From contig NZ_JRMH01000002.1 of NCBI RefSeq assembly GCF_000803315.1, positions 1 through 64,000 on the forward strand: DNA of 64,000 bases, given 5' to 3'. Positions 14,724 through 38,866 of the stretch are shown piece by piece (the first letter of the stretch is position 1; each line of letters opens with the position of its first letter). This stretch comes from Pectobacterium actinidiae. GTDB lineage: Bacteria > Pseudomonadota > Gammaproteobacteria > Enterobacterales > Enterobacteriaceae. The position numbers and the translations under genes were made by a program. The notes below the pieces were generated by a model that saw nothing but the letters and a program-made list of their open reading frames with translations, was not told the origin of the DNA and ran no database searches.

Positions 14724-14936
14724 TTACGCAAAAAGTAGAAAGGCCAGAGGTAAATAATCATTTGATTGCTTACCACTGGCCTCCCAACTACCTTTCTTCA
14801 TATGTTTGTCTTTTCTACGATAACTTCCTTTCCCTTTTTCGTTCACTTCAATTCGTTGTCGAAACAGCGGATCATGTAGCAATGCCTCAATGGCGTTGTC
14901 CTGTATTTTCCCGCGTTTATGACGGTATGTAGTCAT
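14724..14936 (-). CDS. arfA: Alternative ribosome-rescue factor ArfA
   Basis: Small basic protein that rescues ribosomes stalled on mRNAs lacking a stop codon by recruiting release factor RF2, as a backup to tmRNA. The core [19 protein letters not shown] and the [11 protein letters not shown] basic stretch are typical. In E. coli the arfA transcript is cut in an internal hairpin so that functional ArfA comes from a truncated, tmRNA-sensitive mRNA; a matching hairpin is present here within the reading frame. The C-terminal hydrophobic LPLAFLLFA fits the degradation-prone tail. The second ATG at 14936 suits the AGGAG site better than the one at 14939. Confidence 0.92.
   Translation of the reverse strand: MTTYRHKRGKIQDNAIEALLHDPLFRQRIEVNEKGKGSYRRKDKHMKKGSWEASGKQSNDYLPLAFLLFA
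14741..14782 (-). promoter_or_regulatory. arfA intragenic RNase III/terminator hairpin
   Basis: Two 13-nt arms at 14770-14782 and 14741-14753 pair with one central mismatch across a 16-nt loop, inside the 3' third of arfA, and a T-rich stretch follows on the minus strand. In E. coli the equivalent hairpin yields non-stop arfA mRNA. Position and geometry match that known mechanism. Confidence 0.8.
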
Positions 14937-15102
14937 CATTGCTCCTAAGAAAGTCGGGTTGATATGTACATCAATAAAACGTGCAGAGTATATAGTCGAA
15001 ATGGATAGATAGAAACAGGCAGGATATATTTTTCAGCTTACTTAGACACAGGTAATTGCTTACCATGTGTACTGATGCGAAAGCATGATTTATTTCAGAT
15101 AT

Positions 15103-15130
15103 AAAAAAACCGGGTTTCCCCGGTTTTTTT
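15103..15130 (-). terminator. Alpha operon terminator
   Basis: CCGGG/CCCGG-type stem with A-tract and T-tract flanks, forming a symmetrical intrinsic terminator just past the rplQ stop. It would also stop transcription from the arfA side. The rest of 14940-15143 is the arfA promoter region, with no other gene seen. Confidence 0.9.
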
Positions 15131-15143
15131 ACGCTCTTACAGA

Positions 15144-15560
<417 letters not shown>

Positions 15561-15576
15561 TTAACCTGTGATCTGG

Positions 15577-16566
15577 TTACTCATCAGCAATGCTTGCCGG
15601 TGGCCAGTTTTCCAGGCGCATGCCCAGAGACAGACCACGGGAAGCCAGTACGTCTTTAATCTCAGTAAGAGATTTTTTACCAAGGTTAGGCGTTTTGAGC
15701 AGCTCAACCTCGGTACGCTGTACCAGATCACCGATGTAGTGGATAGCTTCTGCCTTAAGGCAGTTAGCAGAGCGGACAGTCAATTCCAGATCGTCAACAG
15801 GGCGCAGCAGAATCGGATCGAATTCTGGTTTCTCTTCTTTAACTTCTGGCTGACGAACATCACGTAAGTCAACAAAAGCTTCAAGTTGTTCAGCCAGAAT
15901 GGTGGCCGCACGGCGGATCGCCTCTTCAGGATCGATCGTGCCATTGGTTTCCATTTCGATGACTAGCTTGTCCAGGTCAGTACGCTGTTCTACACGAGCT
16001 GCTTCAACATTGTAGGCAATACGCTCTACAGGGCTGTAGCAAGCATCAACTAACAGACGACCAATCGGGCGCTCATCTTCTTCCGTATGAATACGGGCAG
16101 ATGCCGGCACATAACCACGACCACGTTGAACTTTGATACGCATACTAATAGATGCATTTTCATCGGTCAGATGGCAAATTAAGTGCTGCGGCTTGACGAT
16201 TTCGACATCACCATCATGGATGATGTCGGCTGCAGTCACAGGGCCAATGCCAGATTTATTCAGGGTAAGAATAACTTCATCTTTGCCTTGAACTCTCACC
16301 GCCAGCCCTTTCAGGTTGAGCAGGATTTCCAGGATATCTTCCTGTACGCCTTCTTTGGTGCTGTACTCATGCAGTACACCATCAATCTCAACCTCGGTCA
16401 CCGCGCAACCTGGCATGGATGAAAGCAGAATACGGCGCAGTGCGTTGCCAAGAGTATGGCCGAAGCCCCGCTCTAATGGCTCAAGGGTCACCTTGGCGTG
16501 CGTCGAACTCACTTGCTCGATATCAACCAGGCGCGGTTTTAGAAACTCTGTCACAGAACCCTGCAT
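15577..16566 (-). CDS. rpoA: RNA polymerase alpha subunit
   Basis: Alpha subunit that dimerises to nucleate RNA polymerase assembly. The N-terminal domain (about 1-235) carries the assembly interface including [18 protein letters not shown] linker leads to the C-terminal domain, whose [20 protein letters not shown] helix-hairpin-helix contacts UP elements, CRP and other activators. 329 residues, the E. coli length. It lies between rpsD and rplQ in the alpha operon, so its expression is tied to ribosomal protein synthesis. Confidence 0.99.
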
Positions 16567-16591
16567 TGTGTCCTCTCTTTGGTACTAAGCT

Positions 16592-17230
<639 letters not shown>

Positions 17231-17242
17231 CTAAAAGCGGCG

Positions 17243-17635
<393 letters not shown>

Positions 17636-17648
17636 TCAATCACCCCGA

Positions 17649-18005
17649 TTATTTCTTGATCGGTTTGCGCGGACCCTTACGGGTACGGGCGTTAGTCTTG
17701 GTACGCTGACCGCGAACCGGCAGACCACGACGATGACGCAAACCACGATAAGTACCAAGGTCCATAAGACGCTTGATGCTCAGGGTAACTTCACGACGCA
17801 GATCACCTTCTACAACAAACTTGGCAACTTCGTCACGCAGCTTATCGATTTGCTCTTCAGACAGCTCACTGATCTTAACATCTTCGGCAATCCCTGTTGC
17901 AGCACAAATAGCCTGCGACCGGGTTTTACCGATACCGAAAATCGACGTTAACGCAATAACGGTATGTTTATGATCAGGAATGTTAATGCCTGCTATACGG
18001 GCCAC
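17649..18005 (-). CDS. rpsM: 30S ribosomal protein S13
   Basis: Small-subunit head protein contacting 23S rRNA and L5 at bridge B1 and the P-site tRNA. Starts with GTG (valine codon read as Met, [13 protein letters not shown]), as does E. coli rpsM, preceded by TAGGAG. The C-terminal [15 protein letters not shown] tail is present. 118 residues. First gene of the alpha operon and the site of S4 translational repression. Confidence 0.98.
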   Translation of the reverse strand: MARIAGINIPDHKHTVIALTSIFGIGKTRSQAICAATGIAEDVKISELSEEQIDKLRDEVAKFVVEGDLRREVTLSIKRLMDLGTYRGLRHRRGLPVRGQRTKTNARTRKGPRKPIKK

Positions 18006-18133
18006 TATGCACTCCTACAATTTTATACAGCAACACCATTCTGAAAAGCCCGTTTTCAGGATACTCAAATAATGTTGCAGCTACATACAAAAGATTGGCT
18101 GGCTAATCTAGCCAGCTCAACCCAACTTTGCAA
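18006..18133 (-). promoter_or_regulatory. Alpha operon promoter and S4-repressed leader
   Basis: Minus strand: -35 TTGCAA (18128-18133), a 17-bp spacer and -10 TAGATT (18105-18110), then a leader containing CCTGAAAACGGGCTTTTCAG and ending at TAGGAG before the GTG start of rpsM. These elements match the remembered E. coli alpha leader, which folds into the pseudoknot bound by S4. Regulation here is inferred from that match. Confidence 0.8.
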
Positions 18134-18151
18134 GAAAAATATGCGAGATAA

Positions 18152-18301
<150 letters not shown>

Positions 18302-19633
18302 TTAACGGTTATAGCCTTTCAGGTTTGCTTTCTTCAATGCAGACTCATATTGACTCGACATCATTAGAGTTTGCACTTGAGCCATAAAGTCCATGATGAC
18401 GACAACAACGATCAATAAAGATGTACCGCCAAAATAGAAAGGTACTTTCATTGCGTCACGCATAAACTCCGGGATCAGGCAGATAAAAGTAATATACATC
18501 GCACCAATCAGAGTCAGTCGAGTCATTACTTTATCGATATATTTCGCCGTTTGCTCTCCCGGACGAATTCCTGGCACGAATGCACCGGACTTCTTCAGGT
18601 TATCTGCTGTTTCGCGCGGGTTGAAAACCAACGCAGTGTAGAAGAAACAGAAGAAGATGATTGCAGACGCATAGAGTAACACATAAAGCGGTTGTCCGGG
18701 CTGCAAATACAGCGAAATAGTTGTCAGCCAATTCCAACCGGTACCGCCCCCAAACCAAGATGCAATCGTGGCTGGGAACAGAATAATACTGGAGGCGAAA
18801 ATTGCAGGGATAACCCCAGCCATGTTCACCTTCAGTGGTAAATGCGTACTCTGTGCTGCATAAACACGACGACCCTGTTGACGTTTTGCATAGTTAACGA
18901 CGATACGGCGTTGACCACGCTCAACGAAAACAACGAAGAAGGTTACTGCAAACACTAAAACTGCAACCAACAGCAACAGGAGGAAGTGCAGGTCGCCTTG
19001 CCGAGCTTGCTCGATGGTATGGCCAATGGCCGGCGGTAGCCCCGCAACAATACCAGCGAAGATTATGATCGAGATACCGTTACCGATACCACGTTCCGTA
19101 ATCTGTTCTCCCAGCCACATCAGGAACATTGTCCCGGTGACCAGGCTTACAACAGCGGTAAAATAGAAAGCAAAACCTGGATTTATCACCAAGTCTTGCA
19201 TTCCAGGCATATTCGGCAAACCGGTAGCAATACCGATAGACTGAAATATAGCCAATACCAAGGTACCGTAGCGGGTATACTGGCTGATCTTACGACGACC
19301 AGCTTCCCCTTCTTTCTTTATTTCAGCCAACGCGGGATGAACCACTGTCAGCAACTGGATAATAATCGACGCCGAAATATACGGCATAATACCCAGTGCA
19401 AAGATAGAAGCACGGCTGAGAGCACCACCAGAGAACATGTTAAACATTTCAATGATGGTGCCTCGCTGCTGTTCAAGCAATTTGGCAAGCACAGTGGCAT
19501 CAATACCAGGAATTGGGATAAAAGAGCCAATACGGAAAACAATTAGCGCACCGATAACAAACAAAAGTCTGCGCTTCAGTTCACCAACTCCGCCTTTAGC
19601 ACTTTGAAAATCTAATCCTGGTTGCTTAGCCAT
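18302..19633 (-). CDS. secY: Protein translocase channel subunit SecY
   Basis: Central pore of the SecYEG inner-membrane translocon, which would export the PelB-type precursors encoded at the right end of the window. Ten membrane helices are predicted from the hydrophobic pattern. The plug region [20 protein letters not shown] and the cytosolic [12 protein letters not shown] and [20 protein letters not shown] segments are all conserved. 443 residues as in E. coli. Seven bp after rplO in the spc operon. Confidence 0.99.
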   Translation of the reverse strand: MAKQPGLDFQSAKGGVGELKRRLLFVIGALIVFRIGSFIPIPGIDATVLAKLLEQQRGTIIEMFNMFSGGALSRASIFALGIMPYISASIIIQLLTVVHPALAEIKKEGEAGRRKISQYTRYGTLVLAIFQSIGIATGLPNMPGMQDLVINPGFAFYFTAVVSLVTGTMFLMWLGEQITERGIGNGISIIIFAGIVAGLPPAIGHTIEQARQGDLHFLLLLLVAVLVFAVTFFVVFVERGQRRIVVNYAKRQQGRRVYAAQSTHLPLKVNMAGVIPAIFASSIILFPATIASWFGGGTGWNWLTTISLYLQPGQPLYVLLYASAIIFFCFFYTALVFNPRETADNLKKSGAFVPGIRPGEQTAKYIDKVMTRLTLIGAMYITFICLIPEFMRDAMKVPFYFGGTSLLIVVVVIMDFMAQVQTLMMSSQYESALKKANLKGYNR

Positions 19634-19640
19634 CTGCTAC

Positions 19641-20773
<1,133 letters not shown>

Positions 20774-20778
20774 CTACC

Positions 20779-21141
<363 letters not shown>

Positions 21142-21675
21142 TTACTTCTTCTTAGCCTCTTTGGTACGCACGACTTCGTCGGCGTAACGGACACCCTTGC
21201 CTTTATAAGGCTCAGGACGACGGTAGGCGCGTAATTCCGCAGCAACCTGACCAATAACCTGCTTATCAGCACCTTTCAGTACGATTTCAGTTTGGCTTGG
21301 GCATTCTGCAGTAATACCTGCCGGCAGTGCATGCTCTACTGGGTGAGAAAACCCAAGAGACAGGTTAACAACGTTGCCTTTAACAGCAGCACGGTAACCA
21401 ACACCAACCAGTTGCAGCTTCTTAGTGAAGCCTTCGGTAACACCGATAACCATTGCGTTCAACAGAGCACGAGTGGTACCCGCTTGGGCCCATCCGTCAA
21501 CGAAACCTTCGCGCGGAGCGAAAGTCAGAGCGTTGTCAGCTTGTTTCACTTCAACAGCATCGTGGATCTTACGACTCAGCTCGCCGTTTTTACCCTTAAT
21601 CGAAACATCCTGACCGTTGAGTTTTACCTCTACGCCGGCAGGAATGACGACGGGTGCTTTTGCAACACGAGACAT
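21142..21675 (-). CDS. rplF: 50S ribosomal protein L6
   Basis: Large-subunit protein near the factor-binding stalk base. Two similar domains; the C-terminal signature [16 protein letters not shown] is complete. 177 residues, the E. coli length. It is 13 bp after rpsH in the spc operon. Confidence 0.99.
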   Translation of the reverse strand: MSRVAKAPVVIPAGVEVKLNGQDVSIKGKNGELSRKIHDAVEVKQADNALTFAPREGFVDGWAQAGTTRALLNAMVIGVTEGFTKKLQLVGVGYRAAVKGNVVNLSLGFSHPVEHALPAGITAECPSQTEIVLKGADKQVIGQVAAELRAYRRPEPYKGKGVRYADEVVRTKEAKKK

Positions 21676-21688
21676 TCTTTCCTCCCGA

Positions 21689-22087
<399 letters not shown>

Positions 22088-22114
22088 TTACTCCCGTGAT
22101 TCAATTGGTGACAA

Positions 22115-23837
<1,723 letters not shown>

Positions 23838-23845
23838 CTACTTTA

Positions 23846-25774
<1,929 letters not shown>

Positions 25775-25779
25775 CTACC

Positions 25780-26061
<282 letters not shown>

Positions 26062-26074
26062 TTATCCTCTAAGA

Positions 26075-28470
<2,396 letters not shown>

Positions 28471-28490
28471 TCAATCGCTCAATGACCTGA

Positions 28491-29013
<523 letters not shown>

Positions 29014-29038
29014 CAAGCAGGATGAAATGATTTTAACG

Positions 29039-29067
29039 CGGCCGGAGCAATGTGCGCAGTCCGGCCG
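29039..29067 (-). terminator. Hairpin after bfr
   Basis: Perfect 8-bp stem CGGCCGGA/TCCGGCCG with a 13-nt loop lying between the bfr stop and the S10 promoter. The following minus-strand sequence is only moderately T-rich, so termination is probable rather than certain. Confidence 0.6.
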
Positions 29068-29106
29068 GATTGGGGCATAAAGTACATAGCAGAATACGAT
29101 ACTTAG

Positions 29107-29580
29107 TTACTCAGCTTTTAGCTGAGCTTGAAGATAGTTTTGTATACCAAGACGTGAAATCAAATCTAATTCCGTTTCCAGCCAGTCGATGTGCCCTTCT
29201 TCATCAGCAAGAATTTCTATCATTAAATCCCTGCTGACGTAGTCATGCACCGAATCAGCATAGGCAATTGCCTCACGTAAATTCTTTGCGCCATCCAGTT
29301 CAAGTTGAAGATCAGAACGTAAGATCTCTTCAACATCTTCGCCAATATTTAACTTACCCAAATCTTGTAAATTCGGGATGCCTTCAAGAAACAGAATTCG
29401 TTCGATGTAGCGATCAGCATGCTTCATTTCGTCAATAGACTCATGATATTCGTGATCGTTAAGACGGGTTAAGCCCCAGTTTTTAAACATTCGGGCATGA
29501 AGAAAATATTGGTTAATAGCTACCAGCTCGTTGCCCAATAACTTATTCAGGTGTGTGATGACTTTTTTATCGCCTTTCAT
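29107..29580 (-). CDS. bfr: Bacterioferritin
   Basis: 24-meric haem-containing iron-storage protein. The ferroxidase ligands E18, E51 and H54 and the haem-axial methionine M52 (in [14 protein letters not shown]) are visible, with the second EXXH near residues 127-130 ([11 protein letters not shown]). 157 residues, one short of E. coli. A strong GGAGGAG precedes the ATG. It lies 72 bp downstream of bfd, the ferredoxin that drives iron release from it. Confidence 0.98.
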   Translation of the reverse strand: MKGDKKVITHLNKLLGNELVAINQYFLHARMFKNWGLTRLNDHEYHESIDEMKHADRYIERILFLEGIPNLQDLGKLNIGEDVEEILRSDLQLELDGAKNLREAIAYADSVHDYVSRDLMIEILADEEGHIDWLETELDLISRLGIQNYLQAQLKAE

Positions 29581-29652
29581 GACATACTCCTCCGCTCCAG
29601 TTCTTAAAGTGTAGAACCGGTAAGCAGAGAGTCAAAAAAACAACCCTACATT

Positions 29653-29847
29653 TTATGCTACTTCATACATATCAGGAATTTTAGCCTGCTCTTCCTCAAA
29701 AATGACACGCGCCTGACGAATACACTTACCGCAATCCGTCCCGATAGGCACAAGTTTGCGTAATTGTTGCATAGATTGAGGTTGGTGCTGACGAACAGCA
29801 TTACGAATGACTTTGTCAGAAATCGCGTTGCACAAACAAACATACAT
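29653..29847 (-). CDS. bfd: Bacterioferritin-associated [2Fe-2S] ferredoxin
   Basis: Electron donor that reduces the bacterioferritin iron core to release Fe2+. Cluster ligands C4, C6, C39 and C42 in the CxC...CxxC arrangement are present in [10 protein letters not shown] and TDCGKCIRQ. The start at 29847 gives 64 residues, as in E. coli Bfd. In-frame ATG at 29859 and GTG at 29871 would add a few residues; no strong ribosome binding site favours any of them. Upstream 29848-30003 is its presumed promoter region. Confidence 0.93.
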   Translation of the reverse strand: MYVCLCNAISDKVIRNAVRQHQPQSMQQLRKLVPIGTDCGKCIRQARVIFEEEQAKIPDMYEVA

Positions 29848-30003
29848 ATCAGAATGACTCATTGTTATCACGAGTGTCTTTCACACAACCTTTCAGGACA
29901 CTACAACCAGCATTTGAAACCGCTCCTAGCGATTTTTTAACCAACTCAATCATTGTAAATAAGAATTATTTTTATTTCAATTTCCATTTAATCATTGGGA
30001 CGT

Positions 30004-30029
30004 AAAAAAAGGCACCGAAGTGCCTTTTT
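30004..30029 (-). terminator. str operon terminator after tuf
   Basis: AAAGGCAC/GTGCCTTT stem with a CGAA loop and flanking A and T tracts, 23 bp past the tuf stop. Symmetric, so it may act in both directions. Confidence 0.9.
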
Positions 30030-30051
30030 CATGCATTAAGCTTATCAGCGA

Positions 30052-31251
<1,200 letters not shown>

Positions 31252-31304
31252 TCAAATGCTCTCCCCCTATGGAGAGAGCACGGGATTTGTTTTAACCCTG
31301 AGGC

Positions 31305-33428
<2,124 letters not shown>

Positions 33429-33515
33429 CTATTTACTAGGGCGTTCAATTTAGTTAACCCAAGCGGGTTGGCTATTTTTAGCGCCCGCTTGGTTAGCATG
33501 ACTACAGCGAAGGGA

Positions 33516-34001
<486 letters not shown>

Positions 34002-34082
34002 TTAATTCAGGATTGTCCAAAACTCTACGAGTTTAGTTTGACATTTAAGTTAAAACGTTTGGCCTTACTTAACGGAGAACCA

Positions 34083-34457
<375 letters not shown>

Positions 34458-34538
34458 TCAAAAAGCTCCTGGGTTTTGCTTCGTAAACACGTAATAAATC
34501 GCCTCATGTTTGCGCAGGGCAAAGTATGAGGACGCAGA

Positions 34539-34567
34539 ATTTTAGGGCTGGCAGTGGAAGGAGTCAA
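34539..34567 (-). promoter_or_regulatory. str operon promoter
   Basis: Minus strand: -35 TTGACT (34562-34567), 17-bp spacer, -10 TAAAAT (34539-34544), about 80 bp before rpsL. Layout corresponds to the E. coli str promoter; the leader holds GAGGCGATTT-type sequence up to the AGGAGC ribosome binding site. Confidence 0.8.
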
Positions 34568-34588
34568 GAAATATACAAAAATTCGGCG

Positions 34589-34876
34589 TTACCACGCGAG
34601 TTGCTGCGGGTGCTCCACTGTCAGTTGAACAAACTGATTATAGTCAATGAGTGTAACATTGTTTGAAATTTGTTCAGTCATTCCTCTTGCCGCTGTATCA
34701 GGCTGGAGCGCATAGAGAAGAACCGCTGACTCAAGAAGACGATGAATAATATCTCCACCAGCCAGCGCGGCGATAACACCATCTTGCAATAAGACCAAAG
34801 CATCACCCTGATCCAGACTGCGCAAAAGTGCATCCAGGTCAACGTGATAAGGGGAACGTGAGAGCGTATGCAGCAT
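34589..34876 (-). CDS. tusB: Sulfur-relay protein TusB
   Basis: Subunit of the TusBCD hexamer that passes persulfide sulfur from TusA to TusE for 2-thiolation of U34 in tRNA-Lys, -Glu and -Gln by MnmA. DsrH-like fold; starts MLHTLSRSPYHVDLDALLRS. 95 residues, as in E. coli. It follows tusC by 19 bp. The tRNA-Glu encoded in the rrn operon of this window is among its substrates. Confidence 0.95.
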   Translation of the reverse strand: MLHTLSRSPYHVDLDALLRSLDQGDALVLLQDGVIAALAGGDIIHRLLESAVLLYALQPDTAARGMTEQISNNVTLIDYNQFVQLTVEHPQQLAW

Positions 34877-34895
34877 ATAAGGGAGAGATCCGTCG

Positions 34896-35255
34896 CTAGA
34901 ATGAAAGGATGGAATGATAATCGGCCAACTTGCGGCGCCATTCTTGCGGCGCTAACAGCTCTACATCCAAAACCCAGTTCGTATCTATACTTAACCCGCG
35001 CTGACGCACGGACGTCTCGCACAGGTAACAACAGTCGATATCGTACAACGGCAGCACACCAAACGTTGCGATGTAATTACGCATCAAAATCTTTTCCGGC
35101 TGTTGATGCGGCAGCAGTTGCAGTACGCCATCACCAACAAAAAATACGCCGATCTCTTCCGTCAGTGCTGACATCGCCAATAGCGCATCCAGCCCTTCCC
35201 GCCCGGAAGCACTCCCATGTGGAGAATGCGTAAAAACAAATGCGACTCGCTTCAT
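34896..35255 (-). CDS. tusC: Sulfur-relay protein TusC
   Basis: DsrF-like subunit of TusBCD. Starts [20 protein letters not shown]; the ATG at 35255 is preferred over the adjacent GTG because it gives the E. coli length of 119 residues. It lies between tusD and tusB, spaced 9 and 19 bp. The complex also scaffolds persulfide transfer to TusE. Confidence 0.95.
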   Translation of the reverse strand: MKRVAFVFTHSPHGSASGREGLDALLAMSALTEEIGVFFVGDGVLQLLPHQQPEKILMRNYIATFGVLPLYDIDCCYLCETSVRQRGLSIDTNWVLDVELLAPQEWRRKLADYHSILSF

Positions 35256-35264
35256 CACGCTACC

Positions 35265-35654
35265 TTAAAACTGAATAACCCGATCGCAGGTCAGCACCGA
35301 TTGTGCCAATTCACCTAGCCCGCTCAGTACAAAGCCAGGTTGCAGATTCGCTCCTGCAAGATTGAGCTGAGCGGCTTGCTGCGCGTCTGTCACGCCCCGT
35401 CGCAGCGCCGCAGCAACACAGACATTCAGCGCCACCTGATGTGTTTCGCCCAACTGCTGCCAGGCGCGTACAAGATCAAACTCATCATTAGCGGGTGATG
35501 TCAGTTGGTTAGCATTTAGCACACCTTCCCGATAGAAGAACACACTTTTCAGACTATGCCCTTCAGCTAACAGCGCCTGCGCAAACTGCAACGCGCTGCT
35601 CGCTTGCTGTGTGCCATAAGCCGGGCCAGTCACCAGCATGCAGTAACTCAGCAT
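35265..35654 (-). CDS. tusD: Sulfurtransferase TusD
   Basis: DsrE-like catalytic subunit of TusBCD; C79 in [12 protein letters not shown] corresponds to the persulfide-carrying C78 of E. coli TusD. Other conserved stretches are [14 protein letters not shown] and [16 protein letters not shown]. 129 residues. Its start overlaps the yheO stop as TAATG, so translation is coupled to the regulator upstream. Confidence 0.96.
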   Translation of the reverse strand: MLSYCMLVTGPAYGTQQASSALQFAQALLAEGHSLKSVFFYREGVLNANQLTSPANDEFDLVRAWQQLGETHQVALNVCVAAALRRGVTDAQQAAQLNLAGANLQPGFVLSGLGELAQSVLTCDRVIQF

Positions 35655-36376
35655 TAACGTTCGTGCCCGCTGAAGTCACCGCTTTTGAATTGACGGATAT
35701 AAAGATAGACCGTGTGTTTGGAAATATTGAGGCGTTCAGCGACCTGGTTGATGGCGTCTTTAATATCAAAGATACCTTTCTCGTACAGGCTTAGGACGAT
35801 TTGGCGATTTTTCGCATTATTGGAGACGTTGCGATCCGCATTGACTTCCTCAATAGAGAATTCCAACGTTTGTGCAACAAGGTCATCAACGGATGACGCA
35901 AAGTTAACAGAAGAGGCGGCATCATGCGTTTCAGGTGGAATAAAAGTCTGCACGATCTGGGAGAAAGGCACATCCAGATTCATGTTGATACACAGCAGCC
36001 CAATCACGCGCTGATCGCGATTACGGATCGCAATCGTCACTGACTTCATCAACACGCCGCTTTTTGCCCGGGTAAAATAGGCTTTCGACACGCTGCTATC
36101 TTCACCTGCCATGTCATGCAGCATGCGCAATGCAAGATCCGTAATCGGCGAGCCAATCTTCCTACCAGTATGTTCCCCATTCGCAATACGCACGGCGGAA
36201 CATTTAAGATCCTCAAGCGAGTGCAACACAATCTCACAATGCTCGCCAATCAACATGGCCAAGCCATCAACCACCGCTTCATACGATTTCAGGATCTCAT
36301 AGTCCGTTTGACTGAAAGGACGTTCATCCAGCAAATCAAGCTCATAAGATTCGCCAGATACAAGCGAATTAGACAT
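35654..36376 (-). CDS. yheO: YheO-like PAS/HTH transcriptional regulator
   Basis: Predicted cytosolic DNA-binding regulator. An N-terminal YheO-like PAS domain ([20 protein letters not shown] to about residue 140) is followed by a C-terminal helix-turn-helix ([20 protein letters not shown]). The start is set at [14 protein letters not shown] (36376), giving 240 residues as in E. coli; the frame is open 8 codons further. Family members elsewhere, such as DalS and TfoR-like proteins, bind small ligands, but the ligand here is unknown. First gene of a yheO-tusDCB operon. Confidence 0.93.
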   Translation of the reverse strand: MSNSLVSGESYELDLLDERPFSQTDYEILKSYEAVVDGLAMLIGEHCEIVLHSLEDLKCSAVRIANGEHTGRKIGSPITDLALRMLHDMAGEDSSVSKAYFTRAKSGVLMKSVTIAIRNRDQRVIGLLCINMNLDVPFSQIVQTFIPPETHDAASSVNFASSVDDLVAQTLEFSIEEVNADRNVSNNAKNRQIVLSLYEKGIFDIKDAINQVAERLNISKHTVYLYIRQFKSGDFSGHER

Positions 36377-36476
36377 GGCAGACACCACCCTCAACGTCAT
36401 CTATTTATTTTGTATTGACAGGGGACATAGTCTAGCAAATGTCCACACTCGCGTCCCTGAATTTAACGGGCTACCT

Positions 36477-36493
36477 CTTAAGGTTGTATTAAT
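36477..36493 (+). promoter_or_regulatory. PmrA-box-like direct repeat upstream of eptA
   Basis: CTTAAG-GTTGT-ATTAAT (36477-36482 and 36488-36493) fits the PmrA box pattern of two YTTAAK half-sites separated by 5 bp, with one mismatch in the second. A possible -10 TAGAGT at 36504-36509 would put the box over the -35 position, as for activators of this family. It would make the eptA-pmrAB operon autoregulated. Confidence 0.7.
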
Positions 36494-36554
36494 TTAACCC
36501 CGCTAGAGTCAGCGTCTTCTTTCCTCTCCATAATGGAAATCACGAGAGACGTGT

Positions 36555-38201
36555 ATGAAAAATCCAATACCGATGGGCAGACCACACCTGAGCAGCATCA
36601 CGTTCGTGCTGATATTTTCTGCCTTTATTACTCTGGTCCAGAACATCGCCTACTACCGTCAGACGCTGCAACTGCTGGATATGACAGACTGGATCAGTAT
36701 TCCTTTCTTTCTCAGCATGCCTGTGGTGATTTTCGCAGTGCTGAATATTATTTTCACACTGCTGGCAGTACCTTATCTGCGCAAGGCCGTGATTGTTTTC
36801 TTCCTGCTATCCGGCGCTGCTGCGCAATACTTTATGCTGAATTACGGCATTATCATTGACCGGACCATGGTCCAGAATATCCTGGAGACAACAGCCAGCG
36901 AGTCCTTTTCACTACTTACGCCGCAGCTTGTCGCCTGGATATTCTTTATTGGTGTCATTCCCGCAGCACTCGCCATGTGGATAAAAATAAAACCCGCCAA
37001 GCCAACAACGCTCTATATTGGCCTGCGCTTTCTCAGCGTCATTATTTCATTATTCGCCATTTTATCTGTCGCGGCATTCTTTTATAAAGATTACGCCTCG
37101 TTCATGCGTAATAACAAAGAGTTGGTCAAAGCGATTACGCCCAGCAATATTGTGGCGGCCAGCTTGTCCTATCATAAACATAGCGCTCTGGCTAATTTAC
37201 CCCTGGAGCAAATTGGTCTTGATGCTCATAAAGTGTCGCCATCGTCCCCGACGGCAAAAAAGAACCTGGTTATTCTGGTCGTAGGAGAAACCTCACGAGC
37301 GCAAAATTTTTCGCTGGGAGGCTACGGGAAAGAGACTAATCCGCTGCTGGCAAAGGACAACGTTGTTTATTTTGAAAACACGTCGTCGTGCGGTACATCA
37401 ACAGGCGTTTCCGTTCCCTGCATGTTTTCCAATATGCCGCGCCAAAGCTTTAATGGTGATGTAGCCAGCCATCAGGAAGGGCTTCTGGATATATTACAAC
37501 GGGCAAAAGTTAACGTGCTCTGGCAGGAAAATGATGGCGGCTGTAAAGATGCCTGTACGCGTGTACCAACGATTGATGTGACATCGCTGAAATTGCCGGG
37601 ACTATGCGCCAACGGCGAATGCCACGATGAAGCGTTATTCCACGGCGTCGAAGACTATATTAATAAGCTCGATAACGACGGAATTATCGTATTACATACA
37701 ATAGGCAGCCACGGCCCGAGCTATTACCAGCGCTACCCTGACGCCTTTAAGAAATTTACCCCAACGTGTGATACCAATCAGATCCAAACCTGTACGCAGG
37801 AAGCGCTGACTAACACCTATGACAACACGATCCTGTATGTCGATTTTGTTCTGGATAAAGCGATCAACCTACTGAAACAACATCAGGATAAATTTAATAC
37901 CTCACTGGTTTACCTGTCTGACCACGGTGAATCGTTAGGGGAAAGCGGCATCTACCTGCACAGCATGCCCTACTCTATTGCACCGAAGCAGCAAACGCAC
38001 GTGCCGATGTTAATGTGGTTATCAACGGGTTATCAGCAACAGCACGCCATTCAGGACACCTGCCTGCGCCAGAATGCGAAGCAGTTGGATTACTCGCAAG
38101 ATAATCTTTTCCATACCATACTGGGGATGTTTACTATCGCCACGAAAGAATATCAGCCTCAGCTTGATATCCTTCAGCCGTGCAGGGATAAGGCAACATG
38201 A
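36555..38201 (+). CDS. eptA: Lipid A phosphoethanolamine transferase EptA
   Basis: Inner-membrane enzyme that adds phosphoethanolamine to lipid A on the periplasmic side, lowering negative charge and cationic peptide binding. Five N-terminal membrane helices lie within about residues 12-176. The periplasmic alkaline-phosphatase-like domain follows with VVGETSR (E245), the nucleophile region [12 protein letters not shown] (T281), and the zinc ligands D456/H457 in LSDHGES. Paired cysteines such as C330/C334 and C351/C356 are typical. 548 residues. First gene of eptA-pmrA-pmrB (pmrCAB), overlapping pmrA by 4 bp. In E. coli the operon is at a different chromosomal position. Confidence 0.95.
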   Translation: MKNPIPMGRPHLSSITFVLIFSAFITLVQNIAYYRQTLQLLDMTDWISIPFFLSMPVVIFAVLNIIFTLLAVPYLRKAVIVFFLLSGAAAQYFMLNYGIIIDRTMVQNILETTASESFSLLTPQLVAWIFFIGVIPAALAMWIKIKPAKPTTLYIGLRFLSVIISLFAILSVAAFFYKDYASFMRNNKELVKAITPSNIVAASLSYHKHSALANLPLEQIGLDAHKVSPSSPTAKKNLVILVVGETSRAQNFSLGGYGKETNPLLAKDNVVYFENTSSCGTSTGVSVPCMFSNMPRQSFNGDVASHQEGLLDILQRAKVNVLWQENDGGCKDACTRVPTIDVTSLKLPGLCANGECHDEALFHGVEDYINKLDNDGIIVLHTIGSHGPSYYQRYPDAFKKFTPTCDTNQIQTCTQEALTNTYDNTILYVDFVLDKAINLLKQHQDKFNTSLVYLSDHGESLGESGIYLHSMPYSIAPKQQTHVPMLMWLSTGYQQQHAIQDTCLRQNAKQLDYSQDNLFHTILGMFTIATKEYQPQLDILQPCRDKAT

Positions 38202-38866
38202 AATTATTGATTGTTGAAGACGATAAGCTGTTGCAGGAAGGATTATTATTGGCGTTGAGTCATGAAGGTTATGCCTGTGATTGCGCAGGCACTGCCAAAG
38301 AAGCGGACGCCCTCATCAGCAGCGCGCATTACAGTCTGGTTATTCTCGATCTTGGCTTACCGGATGAAGATGGGCTCACCCTACTCTCACGCTGGCGTAA
38401 GAATCATTACCAGCATCCCGTACTCATCTTAACCGCGCGGGATAAGGTTAACGATCGCGTCAGCGGGCTGGATGTCGGCGCAGACGATTACCTTGCCAAA
38501 CCTTTCGCGCTGACGGAATTACAGGCGCGCGTACGCGCGCTGATTCGCCGCAATCAGGGTTCAAGCAACAGCAAAATACAGGTCGACAACATTACGCTGG
38601 ATTTAAACAACCAACAGGTGTTGCTGGACGATAAGCCGGTGGTACTGACGCCGAAGGAGTTTGCGATCCTGTCCCGCCTGGTGCTGAAAGCCGGCTCTCA
38701 GGTGCACCGAGAACTTCTGCATCAGGATATTTATGCCTGGAACGACGATCCGTCCTCCAATTCGCTAGAAGTGCACATCCATAATCTGCGTCACAAGATA
38801 GGGAAAGACCGCATCCGAACCCTGCGAGGCTTTGGCTATCTGCTGACGAAAGGTGAACAACCATGA
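38198..38866 (+). CDS. pmrA: Response regulator PmrA (PehR)
   Basis: OmpR-type response regulator. Receiver domain with acidic D8/D9 pocket, phospho-acceptor D51 ([12 protein letters not shown]), T79 and K101; winged-helix DNA-binding domain from about residue 125 with [15 protein letters not shown] and [13 protein letters not shown]. 222 residues. In Pectobacterium this system is described as PehR-PehS or PmrAB, linked to the endopolygalacturonase gene pehA and to responses to iron, pH and calcium. Start and stop each overlap neighbours by 4 bp. Confidence 0.95.
   Translation: MKLLIVEDDKLLQEGLLLALSHEGYACDCAGTAKEADALISSAHYSLVILDLGLPDEDGLTLLSRWRKNHYQHPVLILTARDKVNDRVSGLDVGADDYLAKPFALTELQARVRALIRRNQGSSNSKIQVDNITLDLNNQQVLLDDKPVVLTPKEFAILSRLVLKAGSQVHRELLHQDIYAWNDDPSSNSLEVHIHNLRHKIGKDRIRTLRGFGYLLTKGEQP

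Noticed and set aside
29843..29871. Upstream starts extending Bfd by four or eight residues
   Set aside because: They cannot be excluded, but the 64-residue form starting MYVCLC matches the family and no ribosome binding site favours the longer ones.
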